Shown one piece after another: positions 45,060 through 55,100 of a DNA stretch of 64,000 bases. The stretch is taken from assembly GCA_947646735.1 (NCBI GenBank), contig CANTFK010000888.1:1-64000 (forward strand). Reading direction: 5' to 3'. The notes under the pieces are model-generated. The model ran no database searches, was not told where the DNA came from, and saw only the letters and a list, made by a program, of their open reading frames with translations. Position 1 is the stretch's first letter; the number at the start of each line of letters is the position of its first letter. The position numbers and the translations under genes are program-made. The stretch is from Peronospora farinosa (lineage: Eukaryota; Oomycota; Peronosporomycetes; Peronosporales; Peronosporaceae).

Positions 45060-46484
45060 ATGCCGCTGAATCTTGGAAAGGCTGATGAATCGCTTGAAAA
45101 GGTGCCCATGCATATCAACGAAAAGCGCACGCGCCGCGCTAACTCGCAGCTGTCGCTAATTGTCTCTATGACAACGCCGACATCTAATGTCAGCTTGCCA
45201 TCAGAGAACACTAGTCCATCCCACTATGGTGCGGATCATGACTTGTCTCTCATTTTTGACTAAAATGAGAGTACAATATTGCCATCACCCCAAAGTGGTG
45301 ATGAGAACAGTGCTTTGATGGGACATTTGTCCCCATCATTTGAGACACCCAGCCTTCAGGGAGCTTTCATACTTCCATGCTTCCTGAAAGCGAGGGGCAT
45401 GCCTCGTCGTCTGCGCCAACGAGCGCAGCAACCAAAAATGAGCGCGCTGCTTCTAAAGAAAGAGTCGCGACTCAACAGCAGGCCGGCAATTATAAATCAA
45501 TCGACTCTGTCAACCCTACGTCTGACGTCTTAACAATCCATAATGGACAGTCGGACTCAGTTAAAAGCTCCTCCGACTTCACAGTCGGCCTCACTAGCAC
45601 GCCGTCACGAGGGCGGCTACGTGAGTGATGGTTTTCCAGCTATGCCACCGCCATCCGAGTGGTCACGCTGGCGTGTAAATAGTGCGACGATTTTAAGGCG
45701 TTCCACTATTGACGCTAATGAACTTTTTAGCGTCTTTCCATTGTGGAAAAGGCAGGGCAAAGTACGAGGTCTTGCTTTCCCTATCCCCGTCGTGCTGCGT
45801 TCTAATGAAACAATCGACGAATAGGAAGAATAATTTTCTGTGCCGTGTTACACTGCATGTAGATGCAGTGATACAGAGGTCGCAGCAAATCAGCTTCGCT
45901 ATGACGCGTGCGAGAGAGATATTAGGTGACAACATACCCCCAACTCTTTCTCGCTACGCTGCCCCTGCTAGTTCATCAGGACCTAGCAGAGCGAATGCAG
46001 CTGGTGATTCTGCTTGTAAGCAGCCATCATCCCAGGCACGTCGACACGCAACGCGTCAACTGGTTCCCAAGAGTCGAGGATCTTCGGTTATCCTTTCCAC
46101 CGGACAAAGATCTGAAGCCTTTGCTTCATATGGCGTTGGCCAACAACCTTCCAACAAAGAAACGTGTGTTTCCACCCGCATCCACTAACAAAGGTGGCAC
46201 CCGATAGGAGCGGCGATTACGCCCAATTATTCGCGTCTGTCTACCATATTGTTGTTCAGTCGCAGGCGGAGATCGCTGCGCTGAAGAAAGAGGTGGCGAA
46301 TCTGTCGAGTCAAGTCTCGCGACTGACTTCGGATCTACGCTTTGTGAATACAAGGGATCGTCAGGGGAACGACCGCCTAAAGTTTCGTTTGGACATCTTA
46401 CAGCGACTGGTGATGAGAGACCCGCGTCAAACGCGGAGTTCTCCTCGATCACCGAGTCCTCTGTCGCCTGTATCTTATACATGA
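45060..46484 (+). other. Antisense open frames in the 3' part of the gypsy element
   Basis: A chain of plus-strand frames (45060-45263, 45377-45628, 45543-45824, 45709-46188, 46164-46484) begins 57 bp from the 3' LTR and reads away from it. Parts look like real protein: PPSEWSRWRVNSATILRR, and a heptad-like EIAALKKEVANLSSQVSRL. The chain is broken by frameshifts. The last piece overlaps the sense-strand pol/chromodomain region, so it may be a shadow; the first 900 bp lie in otherwise noncoding sequence. Could be an antisense accessory ORF, as known from some plant gypsy elements, or a buried fragment of another element. Confidence 0.4.
46010..46117 (-). pseudogene. Chromodomain of the gypsy integrase, with stop codon
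   Basis: Minus-strand reading LQIFVRWKG, stop, PKILDSWEP, then VDALRVDVPGMMAAYKQ follows the chromodomain pattern (WKGY...SWEP...). The TAA at 46090-46088 replaces the conserved Tyr codon of the aromatic cage region. It lies in another frame from the upstream sense segment ending at 46126. Chromodomains direct such elements to marked chromatin. Confidence 0.75.
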
Positions 46485-46599
46485 AGTTGTTCAACTTTCT
46501 CGTCGCCTGATTAGCAACGAATCTCGACTTAGAGTCGACGTCACCATCGGTCTCGTTAGACCGATGTGGATATGTGATCTCTTGTGGATCCACATATCG

Positions 46600-47890
46600 T
46601 TTTTAGACGACCCACGTAAAATACAGGGTGCGTCTTCATATACGATGGGAGATTGAGCCTATAATTTAGGTCTTTAACTTCTTCAATCACCGTAAACGGC
46701 CCAATGAATCGGTGAGTAGCTTAGTAGTACCACCAGGTAGTACAGAAATTGCATGTTTAGGTAGGGTAGCAGTACTTAATAGCACTTTGTCCCCCACACT
46801 AAAGTGTTCATTGTTTTTGCGACCATGCTGGTCTGCATATTGTTTTTTCTTGTCCTTTGCGCTTGCCATCGCGTCACGAACTTTACGTGTGATGGCTAAT
46901 CGCTTATCCACAAAGCGCTGAGCTTCGCTCACGCTTTTAGCATCCAGCTCGCCTATGACGCCTCCCAGAGGTCGTTCATGGGTCGACGCTGTTGATATCA
47001 CTATAGTGTCATCGTCAAGGAGCACTGGCATTTCTTGCCGTGCCTCCTTTGTGACACCTATAGGTGTTGTGACCACTGCTAAATTAGCAGTTTCACTAGG
47101 GCAACCTTGGCCCTCTTTAGCATTCGCACCGAGCGAAGTGAGGGGCCCTCCCCCACTAAGACTCGGGCTGCGCAGAAACGTGACTGGTGTCCGAGGATGG
47201 CGCAGTCCGTTAATGTAAAACGGTGTTTCACCCGCACTGGTGTCGACACTGTTATTAATAGCGAACTCCACGAATGTCAATTGCTTGCTTCATTCTTTGG
47301 GAGTCGCTATTGTACGCAACACATCCGCCACGAATCGATTGGCTCGTTCTGTTTGGCCATCGGTCTGGTGATGATCAGCGGTTGACATTTGGAGCTTGCT
47401 ACCCAGCAGCTCAAACACATGTCGCCAAAAACCCGACAAAAATTGCGAATCCCGATCCGATACTATGGATTCGGGCATCCCGTGTAGTCGATGCACATGA
47501 TCCAAAAACAAGAAGGCAGCCTCTTTTCCTGGACTCTTGGTGCTACATGGTGCGAAATGCACCATCTTGCTCAGTCTGTATATAAAGACAACGATCCCCG
47601 TCCTGCCTTTATGGTCAGACAGTAAGACAAACATGAATTCCAAACTGACTGACTTCCAACATTCAGTTGGAATCGGCAGGATTCAATTATAAACTGCTAG
47701 AAGGTGCAGGATTGATACGCTGACACTCTTCGCAAGAGCGAATAGTTGACCACCCATGGGGCCACCAAAATTTCTCTAACACTCGGATTAATGTATTTTC
47801 ACGGCCCAGATGCCTACTAGATGGCGCATTATGACACTCGTGGAGTATCATCAGCTTGAGATCGGTTTCATGAGGAACATAGATTCTCAA
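46600..47890 (-). pseudogene. Integrase of the gypsy element, frameshifted
   Basis: The zinc-binding HHCC region is at 47890-47687 (HECHNAPSSRHLG...CEECQRI). The catalytic core is at 47643-47290 with IVSDRDSQF and the DGQTERANR segment before the terminal Glu region. The C-terminal part (47280-46687) continues with KDKKKQYADQHGRKN, VGDKVLLST and, after a frameshift at about 46710, the GPF module IGPFTVIEEVKDLNYRL plus HPVFYVGRLK. The first core Asp region is degraded. At least three frame breaks. Confidence 0.85.
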
Positions 47891-48103
47891 GGGATCACAA
47901 GGTGACAGCTGATGCCATAATAGACCATCACTGTAACTAAAACGATTTAGTTTTGCTTACAGGTGCGACGGAAGCGTCACATGGTAGGCCTTCGTGGCTG
48001 CTAGTGTTGACGACTCACCTTGTTCTTTGGCACGAGACACACCTTCCTGGTGGCTTGCCTCAAAGTCTGGTCTGTGCGATAACGCGTCAGCCAAGACATT
48101 CGA

Positions 48104-48552
48104 CTAACTCGGCCTGTATTCAACTTTGCAATCAAATTCAGAGAAGAATGTTAGCCATCTCACCATCCTAGGCGAGAGGTGCGGTGAATCTATAGCGGTC
48201 CGCAGTGATGCGTGATCCGTATAAACCATAAAAGGTTCGGTTCCCAAGAGGTGCACACGAACCTTAACAAGGGCATACTTAATTGAAAGTAGCTTCTTGT
48301 CATGAACAGGGTAATTCAGCTCTGCGGCTTTCAAAAGACGAGACTGATAAGATATGACACGGTCAACGCCGCTGTAATCCTTCTGCATGAGCGCGCTGCC
48401 GATTGCAAAATTGCTTGCATCGCAGACGACGCTAAAGGGCTTATAAGCGCCAATACAAAGACCTGTGCCTCTACAAGAGATTGCATTACTGATGTGAACG
48501 CATCTTCTTGTTCCTTCGACCAAGTCGATTTTTCATCCTTTTTAAAAGGTCA
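48104..48552 (-). pseudogene. RNase H of the gypsy element
   Basis: FSVVCDASNFAIGSALMQKD, VISYQSRLLKAAELNYPVHD and KKLLSIKYAL are the hallmark gypsy RNase H motifs, with TDHASLR and RMVRWL further on. The segment joining it to reverse transcriptase (KKDEKSTWSKEQEDAF) lies in a different frame, a break near 48545. The region 47891-48103 is too degraded to read. Confidence 0.85.
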
Positions 48553-49727
48553 TACAATGGCTTAGTACGCTCCGCATAATTCTTAAAGTACTTATGCAAG
48601 TAAATAGCGATACCAAGGAACTGGCGTAGATCCTTTACATGTCGTGGGACTGGCCATTCCTTGATAGCCTTAACCTTTTCTGGGTCTGCTCGTACACCGT
48701 GTGTCCTACGATGCAGCCCAGTACAGGTATCTCGGGGACCCCTATGACGCACTTTTGCAAGCTAACGTATAATTGGGTGTCACCCAGAGTCTGCAGCACA
48801 GCGTCTAAATGACGCTTGTGCGACTCTATCGTGCTCAGAACGTCCTCCGCCCTACTACGCACGAATACATCGTCAAAGTAATGGGGCGAGTAGGCACGGT
48901 GCTGACGCATCACGTGAGCCACTACTCGGTTGAATGTTGCCGGAGCATTTTTTAACCCTTGTGGCATCACAAGCCACTCCCCCAGAATACCGCTTGAGGT
49001 GCTTACTGCCGTTTTGGATACATCAGTATCTCTCATGAGAACTTGATAGTATCCATCCTTCAGATCCAACGCGGAAAAGATAGTTGACTTTCCCATGGAA
49101 TTCAACAAAACATCTTTTCGGCGGTATCAGCGTTTGCGTCCGAATGGTGGCCTTGTTCAACTTATTATAAGCATGAACCACGCGCCATCCACCTGTTGCT
49201 TTACGCACACAGAAGGTAGGGATGAAGTGAGTTGACTTGATCTCGCGTAAATCTCTCGCCTGGGTTCGCTTGTCGAAGAACTCGTCGATATAATCGACTT
49301 GTTCCTTCAACAACGGCAATTGCCTGGTCACACAATCTTGGTGCCAGGCCAGGTCAATCTCGTGCCTGATGCCCCTATCAGCCGGTAGGCGGCTCGGCAC
49401 TTCTGCTGGAAACACATCACGGTATTTCCACAGAACATCATAGAACGGGCTGTCCTTCAAGGCTTCCAAGCCTTGAGCAGAAAACCGCTTCTTTTTTCCG
49501 GTATCCAAGACGCTCTCATCCATTGTGAATGAAGAGCAACAGTCCACCACGTTTTCTTCTGGAACTAATGCGACTATCTCGTGGATCTTTCCTTCCATTA
49601 GTTCGGACAGGAACAGATCCCACGTCATCTCCGAAAGATTTACTATCTCCTCGGCAGATGCCAAGACAAGTTGGAGCACATCAACTGAGGATGCCTCCGG
49701 TATTTTGTCTTCGACGGCCTCGAACAA
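48553..49727 (-). pseudogene. Reverse transcriptase of the gypsy element
   Basis: Reads HEIDLAWHQDCVTRQLPL, PTFCVRKATGGWRVVHAYNK, FSALDLKDGYYQVLMRD, MPQGLKNAPATFNR, then the active site HYFDDVFVRSR, and VKAIKEWPVPRHVKDLRQFL in order. Frame changes occur at about 49110-49130 (before FSALDL) and about 48720 (after PVLGC), so no full-length polymerase can be made. Catalytic Asp residues are still present. Confidence 0.9.
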
Positions 49728-49748
49728 CTCGTTCGTAGGTCCGTCCTC

Positions 49749-50210
49749 TTAGACCGAGACTGATCCAAGTGTCACTCGTTTGGACGTGCCCTTGATTGTC
49801 TTAATACGTCTGGTGCTCGTTGTTCGATTCATCACGACCTTTGACCAGGAAGAAGGTGTAGTTGCTGTATTAGCCAGAGCACTCCTTCCAACCGCACCAA
49901 GCTCATGGCTCTGTGCAGGTTCTTGTGGTGCTTTTCTTCCTGTCAGCCCACCATCAACTGCCACAGTCTCTCGGCTCTGTGCAGGACTATTGGACGCATG
50001 ACTACTTGTCATCGTCCCATTCACTACACCAGTATCCTCGAGCTGGGTAGGAATTTGGGTCGCCTGACTTCCTGTCAGGACAATTTCCAACTACTCCAGG
50101 CTCAACGAACTGGGCAGTACCTGGTGCTGATTGACATACCGTCGTCGCACCCTCGACTGTGTTGGACACAGCATAAATCGCATAATCCTCTCGCGGTAGC
50201 ACATCCTTTC
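49749..50210 (-). other. Degenerate repeated linker between protease and reverse transcriptase
   Basis: Two overlapping frames. One reads three imperfect repeats of about 24 residues, each with a Gln/Pro-rich PxQ...E..(A/G)V(N/D)GG pattern (for example PTQLEDTGVVNGT, PAQSRETVAVDGG, PAQSHELGAVG). It is not a domain I know; likely a tandemly grown linker specific to this element family. Confidence 0.5.
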
Positions 50211-50217
50211 CGGTGTT

Positions 50218-50646
50218 CTATGTAGTGTTAGCGACTGTGCGTGTACGCCAGTCTATCCATGGTTGGTGTTTAGCCAACCAAGGAATGCATATGATGAGGT
50301 CATACGGACTCTCCATACCTAGCACTGTGAACTTCTCTTTACAAGAGAAGTCACTGAAAATGAAGGCGAGTTCAACTTGAACTCCCTCCAATTTAACGAG
50401 CGCACCGTTCGCTAAACGAACGATTGCCTCTTCTCGCTTGCTATCCTGGCAAAGCGACTCATAGCTCGCCGGATTCTTTTTCAGAGCCGCGAGTCCTACA
50501 AAGTTTTGTGATGCACCCGAATCCATGAGAAGGGTCATCACTTGGTCATATCCTCGTACTCGAGCGCTATAGACCAAAAGGGTTAAGGTCCGACCTTTCG
50601 GAACCTCAGGGACTATGTTGCCCATTTGTTCGAAAACTTTGAGCAT
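50218..50646 (-). CDS. Gypsy aspartic protease region
   Basis: 142 codons with the retropepsin active site LLMDSGASQNFV, the hydrophobic strand LIICIPWLAKHQPWIDWR that closes the domain, and the flap region between. It is in a different frame from gag, which ends 42 bp earlier, so expression needs a frameshift or the gap is an indel. Confidence 0.85.
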   Translation of the reverse strand: MLKVFEQMGNIVPEVPKGRTLTLLVYSARVRGYDQVMTLLMDSGASQNFVGLAALKKNPASYESLCQDSKREEAIVRLANGALVKLEGVQVELAFIFSDFSCKEKFTVLGMESPYDLIICIPWLAKHQPWIDWRTRTVANTT

Positions 50647-50687
50647 AGAGGTAGCTTCAGAGTCCGCGACAGTAGGGCATCCCGCCC

Positions 50688-51692
50688 CTACTGCGCTCCC
50701 ACATTTTCCAACCCATCTTGGGCAGGTGCTGAATCCGTGCGTCGTACACGCTGGTTTTTCGCACCTCCTTTCGGTAAAAGAGCCTTCTTGCTGGCTGCCT
50801 TAGCACCAGCAGCAACTTCGGCATAGCAGCGATCCATCATATGGCCGTGATTACCGCACTTATAACAGATAACGTCTGTATTGCCTAACTCCATTTGAGT
50901 GGCATCCGACTTCTCGGCCGACGGCTTATAATAAACTGTCGCCGAGGCGCTGTTGTAGGATTGCTCCTCAACCATGGCAATGTCAATTGCCCCTTCTATC
51001 GTATTTGGCACCTTTCTGAAAAGGGCCTGACGCGATGGACCGTGCCGTAGTCCATTCATGATCGTAGGCATCTCAACGTGTTCCGGTATCGAATCCACAT
51101 TAATGGAAGCAGACATCAAAAGCATCTCCTGCACATACTCTTGCAGAAATCGTTTCGCCTGTCGTGCTCCAAAGAAGTGCGCCTGAAGTAAAACTTTATT
51201 GTTAGGCGGCTGATACATAGCGCGAATCTTTGCCTTAAAGATCGTCTGTGATGAAAACGCATCAGTATTTGTCATAAGCGCAGAGTAAGCCCACTCTGAA
51301 GCTTTGCCACGCAGAGTTGACATGGCATACGACACCATCCTGGTGTCGTCTTCGATGAGCTGCTCCATACCGCATTGATTCACGGATAAAATCCAGTGGA
51401 CAATCGTATGTGGGGCAGTCCCATCAAACTTAATAAGTTCCATCCGAATGGGCCTTGGCTGATTAGACCGGGCAGAGAGCGCCTCATTACGTGCCTGCTC
51501 AAGCCTAAGCTCATCCTGAGTCTTATTGATGGACTCAGCCGTATCTTGGCTGTTTACCTCGGACGCGTTTCTACGCTGTCGGAGCACAAACGCCTCAAAT
51601 TGTTCCAACTGAGCAACATGTTGCTCAGGAGGACAATGCAAGAGATTGGCCAGGGCTGATTCACCAAATACCTGCACCAAGGACTCTGCCAC
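50688..51692 (-). CDS. Gypsy gag protein
   Basis: 334-codon intact frame. Retrotransposon gag domain at about 90-230 (IKFDGTAPHTIVHWILSV, LRGKASEWAYSAL, FLQEYVQEM), then the CCHC nucleic-acid knuckle CYKCGNHGHMMDRC at about 287-300 and a basic tail. This is the best-preserved gene of the element. Confidence 0.92.
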   Translation of the reverse strand: MAESLVQVFGESALANLLHCPPEQHVAQLEQFEAFVLRQRRNASEVNSQDTAESINKTQDELRLEQARNEALSARSNQPRPIRMELIKFDGTAPHTIVHWILSVNQCGMEQLIEDDTRMVSYAMSTLRGKASEWAYSALMTNTDAFSSQTIFKAKIRAMYQPPNNKVLLQAHFFGARQAKRFLQEYVQEMLLMSASINVDSIPEHVEMPTIMNGLRHGPSRQALFRKVPNTIEGAIDIAMVEEQSYNSASATVYYKPSAEKSDATQMELGNTDVICYKCGNHGHMMDRCYAEVAAGAKAASKKALLPKGGAKNQRVRRTDSAPAQDGLENVGAQ

Positions 51693-51791
51693 ATCCCTAT
51701 GATGTTAGGAGAGGTGAGGAAAATCACCCCAATTCATGCTGAGGGACATCCGTATCCACACGCACGTTCAGAGAGACGGGTCGTGAGAAGG

Positions 51792-51807
51792 ACTACCAGT
51801 GCTACCA
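51792..51807 (-). other. Primer-binding site
   Basis: Two bases inside the 5' LTR, the minus strand reads TGGTAGCACTGGTAGT. It begins with the TGG that pairs with the CCA of a tRNA; the TGGTAGCA start suits an initiator methionine tRNA, but the tRNA is not in the window to compare. Confidence 0.55.
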
Positions 51808-51809
51808 AG

Positions 51810-52400
51810 TGTAGACGGGCGCTTCGAAAAGAAGCTGCCACGTACTACGCGGGCACACCTTCAAGCAGCGCGAGGAAGAGGTTATACCGTCTTACCTCCG
51901 CGTGCGGTGGTGGTAGTGTTGGTAGGTCCCTCAAAGCGCCGAACCAAACTGTTGCCGGCCGCTTAAAGCGGTCCGCGCAACGATCAACTAAGGAGTACAT
52001 CACTTACGTCACGCAGAAGCTTATTCAGCTTCTCGTGCGCAGTGGACGGTAATTAGTAAATTCAAGACTGATTGATATTTTATAGCATTTCACTAGATAT
52101 AAACTTAACTACTGATTGATTGATATGTAATGATGGGTGCCATCTCTATAGATGCGCATCCCAACGTGCTAGCTTGTATATATGTAAGCTCGCTTAATGA
52201 CGTAACTGACTGACGTCATTGGATGACGCCTAGTCCCAGCTGGGCGTCATTCCCATCAATGTGAATACACCTCGTGCATATCACATACGCAAGGGTGTGA
52301 CACATGGTGTGTCTCACCCGAGGCGACAGGTCTTAAGTACTTACGTACCTTTTTCTAGGCCTGCCCATAAAATATCGCACACTTAACGGATAGGTGTAAC
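51810..52400 (-). repeat. 5' LTR of the gypsy element, main part
   Basis: Plus-strand start TGTAGACGGGCGC. Aligns along its length with the LTRs at 41863 and 44413 but stops at GGTGTAAC (52400), where a foreign LTR is inserted; the missing 15-bp end GCTGAGCCCGTTACA is at 53620-53634. Confidence 0.85.
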
Positions 52401-53615
52401 TGTGGTGAAGTGCTTTCCTAAATTGTGAAGAACCTAGGGGCCAGTTGGAGTGAAGGGACAAGGGGCCGTGGACCAGGGAGAAGGGACCACACACCAGAAA
52501 CTAGGGACCGGGGAGAAATGGAACCTCGGAGTGAAGCGACCGTTGGCGGAGAATGTGAAAGACAAACAAAGGAGAGGTCATTACCAAGGCAAGGTTTAAC
52601 CAGTACCGAAGGGAGTCGACCATGGCTGCCTCTGGAAGGCCCGGTCCCTCACTGGTGGGTCCGGTTCCTCATTGGTTGACCGGTCCCTCGTTGGTCGACC
52701 CGGTTCCTCGTCGGTAGATCTGGGTCCCTCATTGGTCGACCCGGTCCCTCGTTCGTAGACCTGGGTCCCTCGTCGGTCTACCTCGGCCCCTCAGTGTTCA
52801 GCCACTCCTGACCAATTAACACAAGGATCAGACCAGTAGACGTAAGGAATCAGAGCTTCAAGCAAGGATAGAGTAAAGGATAGGACTATATTAAATACTA
52901 CTCAATTTGCGATCTACTTGGCAAGTCTTTGTCGCGCTGTAAAGGAACTCTTGTCTGGCCACACGCCTGTTCCGGGGAAGGGATATATTTGCCCTTCCCG
53001 GTGAAGACAGGCGTGTGGATAGACTCAAGTGCGAGCTGAACCCCACGTGGCACGACTACGTCACCCAAGAAGAACTAGCTCTAAGTTACTCACTATTCCG
53101 GAAGGGATATATTTTGGCCCCCCGTCGAAGACAGTTGGGTAGCGAAGTTCAAGTGCGAATAGAGCTCCAGGATATATTTGGCCTGTGAGCTCGTTCGAGT
53201 AGCAACACCCCCCAACACCCGCTATCGGAAGCGGCCTCCCTTACCTAACGGTCCGGGAGAAAAGTAAAGGTCAGGTAGTTGATACCCCTGAAACAAGAAG
53301 GAAACGGCCAGGGACGACAAGCTCCCTGAAGAATTTGGATCGAAGGCCACTCTCGACAAGGTCGATCGAGTGGCCACCTACCGGCCCACCGAGTGAAGCA
53401 TATCCACTCGATGCCCCCCAGATCTACCTCTTTCAAGGTAGACGTCTACATCCTCACCAAGTCTTCCGAAGAGTGCAACCCGCCAGCCGACGGGTACACA
53501 AGGTGAGAAATGGGTCCATACGCGGCATCGGGGTACCCCCTCCGACAGTCGGCAGTCCGGCACAGTGAGTGGTTTGGAGTCTCATCATACAATTTTGAGA
53601 GCCCACTCTACCACA
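52401..53615 (+). mobile_element. Nested 1215-bp solo LTR, TAAC target duplication
   Basis: Ends are TGTGGT...ACCACA with 4-bp direct repeats TAAC at 52397-52400 and 53616-53619. Removing it and one TAAC rebuilds an uninterrupted gypsy LTR end. Internal features are a minisatellite at about 52636-52790, three copies of a GGATATATTT motif (about 52980, 53106, 53170) and a terminal hairpin at 53567-53608. No coding region. Related copies or fragments are at 224-280 and 588-1535. Confidence 0.85.
52636..52790. repeat. Imperfect 20-24-bp minisatellite in the nested LTR
   Basis: About seven units of the form GGTCGACCCGGTCCCTCGTT, with variants TCC/TTCC, CTCATT/CTCGTT and GTAGA/GTCGA. Unit length varies by a few bases. 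Confidence 0.8.
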
Positions 53616-53634
53616 TAACGCTGAGCCCGTTACA

Positions 53635-53962
53635 TAATAGCTTGCCCTATCACATACGTAGCTACATCTAAGCCTTTCAATCCCTCTACTCTGTAATAGA
53701 CCTCCTATTCAAATCATTTTTACATGAATTACGCATGGTTCATTAATCCAATTCTTCTTCGTAAGGCTGATCCATGTATCAAATTCATGATAGATGATTC
53801 AATATACAATTTGCCAACTGAATATATATGTTTAAGAACAACTATTTAAGATAAACGAACTTGCTCCTAATATCACTTAAACAATGATGCCAGGAGCATG
53901 TTGGCCATTCCTGCACTCAGCGCCCCTTCAAGAAGAAATTATTCCCTTTAGAATAAGAGAAT
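53635..53962. other. AT-rich spacer after the gypsy element
   Basis: No gene. Contains the left arm of an imperfect inverted repeat (53698-53730). Confidence 0.5.
53698..53730 (+). repeat. Left arm of imperfect inverted repeat
   Basis: AGACCTCCTATTCAAATCAT and following bases pair with the reverse complement of 54838-54870 (AATAGGAGGTCT end). The arms are about 1.1 kb apart and enclose repeat R copy 2. Confidence 0.6.
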
Positions 53963-54583
53963 GGGTAGACTTCGTAGTCGATTTATTAGATCCAGTTAAC
54001 TAAAATTAATGGCTTTTAGCAGTCCTTTTAGTAGATTTTTGGAACTAACAGGCTTTATGCTTTAAGGTCTACCTCTGACTAAAGAGCTGTTTCTACACCT
54101 ATGGGGGGAACTTTTAGCTGACAAGCAATAAGCTTAAGGGCTCAGAGAAGTAACGCACAGAGTCCAAGAAGAAGCTAGCTAGGAGCTTAAAAAGAATCAA
54201 CGCACGAATTGCACAAGAAAAGCAAGCCAACAACGGCTTTATCTCTACGACTCAACATGAAAACTAATTTTATTGATGCATTGAGATTATGTGAATAATC
54301 CTACTTTAAGTACCCTACTCTAGATTAATCACTATTATAGTAATAATAGTATGTCATTGTCTTTATCATGATATGATATGGAATGTTGTACAAAGTACTA
54401 CTGTATTACTAATAAAACCTATACCGATAGCATAAGGTATTACTGATATGTAATAGTATGACTTAGATGTAATACCCCATTTCAAAAAGAATCGGTGTTG
54501 AGAATACATAATATACAATATTGAAACTTTAACCGTGATGTACTTTCGGTATGATGTTACAACCGTCGTGTAACCCCATTACA
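53963..54583 (+). repeat. Dispersed repeat R, copy 2
   Basis: Homologous to 42580-43212. From about 54113 the two run in the same direction to the shared ...CATTACA end; 53963-54088 matches copy 1 only as reverse complement. Non-coding. Confidence 0.75.
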
Positions 54584-55016
54584 CGCAAGGCGACAGGAGC
54601 TTATTATCCGCTCAATTGACTGAGGCATTTATGTGCTTTTGAATGATTTTTACAGGAAATAGATGCATAAATTCTTTGATATGGTTCTTAACGTGTCTAC
54701 ATACATCATTTGTTTTGTTGGTAGTCTAAAAGAGTGATCAAAAAGGCTCTAGTCAATACATTATATGAGTCATGAATCATGAATCTGATTCATCGCGTGA
54801 TTTAGATTCATGATTCAAAATTCATATTTATAAATCAAAATTATTTTACATGATTCCGAATAGGAGGTCTACTCTGTATCATATCAGTACATCCTTGAAG
54901 TGATCCTGGCGCATGTTACGATCACCCAATTTTAAGCCGTAATCACACACTAGTATATACCGAAGCTATTTCAGGCGTTTTAACTTCAACAAGCACGACA
55001 TGGGATCAAAGCGGCG
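54584..55016. other. AT-rich noncoding part of the repeat island
   Basis: Includes a palindrome-rich ATTCATGATTCA cluster at 54765-54830. No gene seen. Confidence 0.45.
54838..54870 (-). repeat. Right arm of imperfect inverted repeat
   Basis: Reverse-complement partner of 53698-53730. TCTACTCTGTA follows here and TCTACTCTGTA precedes the other arm in direct orientation. Confidence 0.6.
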
Positions 55017-55100
55017 CAGTATGTGCGGTCTGAGCCTCAGCTTGCAGACCTCACGACGAAGGCCGGTGACGCAGCCAAGCTCGCGTCACCGACGAATTAA
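55017..55100 (+). pseudogene. Ty1/copia polyprotein C-terminal relic
   Basis: The frame QYVRSEPQLADLTTKAGDAA up to TAA at 55098 is the conserved end of copia RNase H (V.SE.QLAD..TKA). Upstream coding sequence is lost in noise. CGCCCTGTTACA at 55361-55372 may be the end of the matching LTR. Confidence 0.65.

Larger units (their letters stand above)
44413..53634 (-). mobile_element. Degenerate chromodomain-type Ty3/gypsy retrotransposon interrupted by a solo LTR
   Basis: Minus-strand element: 5' LTR at 51810-52400 continued at 53620-53634, internal region 45004-51809, 3' LTR at 44413-45003. Without the 1.2-kb insertion it is about 8.0 kb. Order on the minus strand is PBS, gag, protease, reverse transcriptase, RNase H, integrase with GPF tail, chromodomain, polypurine tract. 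Several frameshifts and a stop in the chromodomain make it non-autonomous. The 3' LTR has a TA instead of TG end. The outer flanks AAGAC and TAATA do not match, so one side has been rearranged since insertion. Confidence 0.88.
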
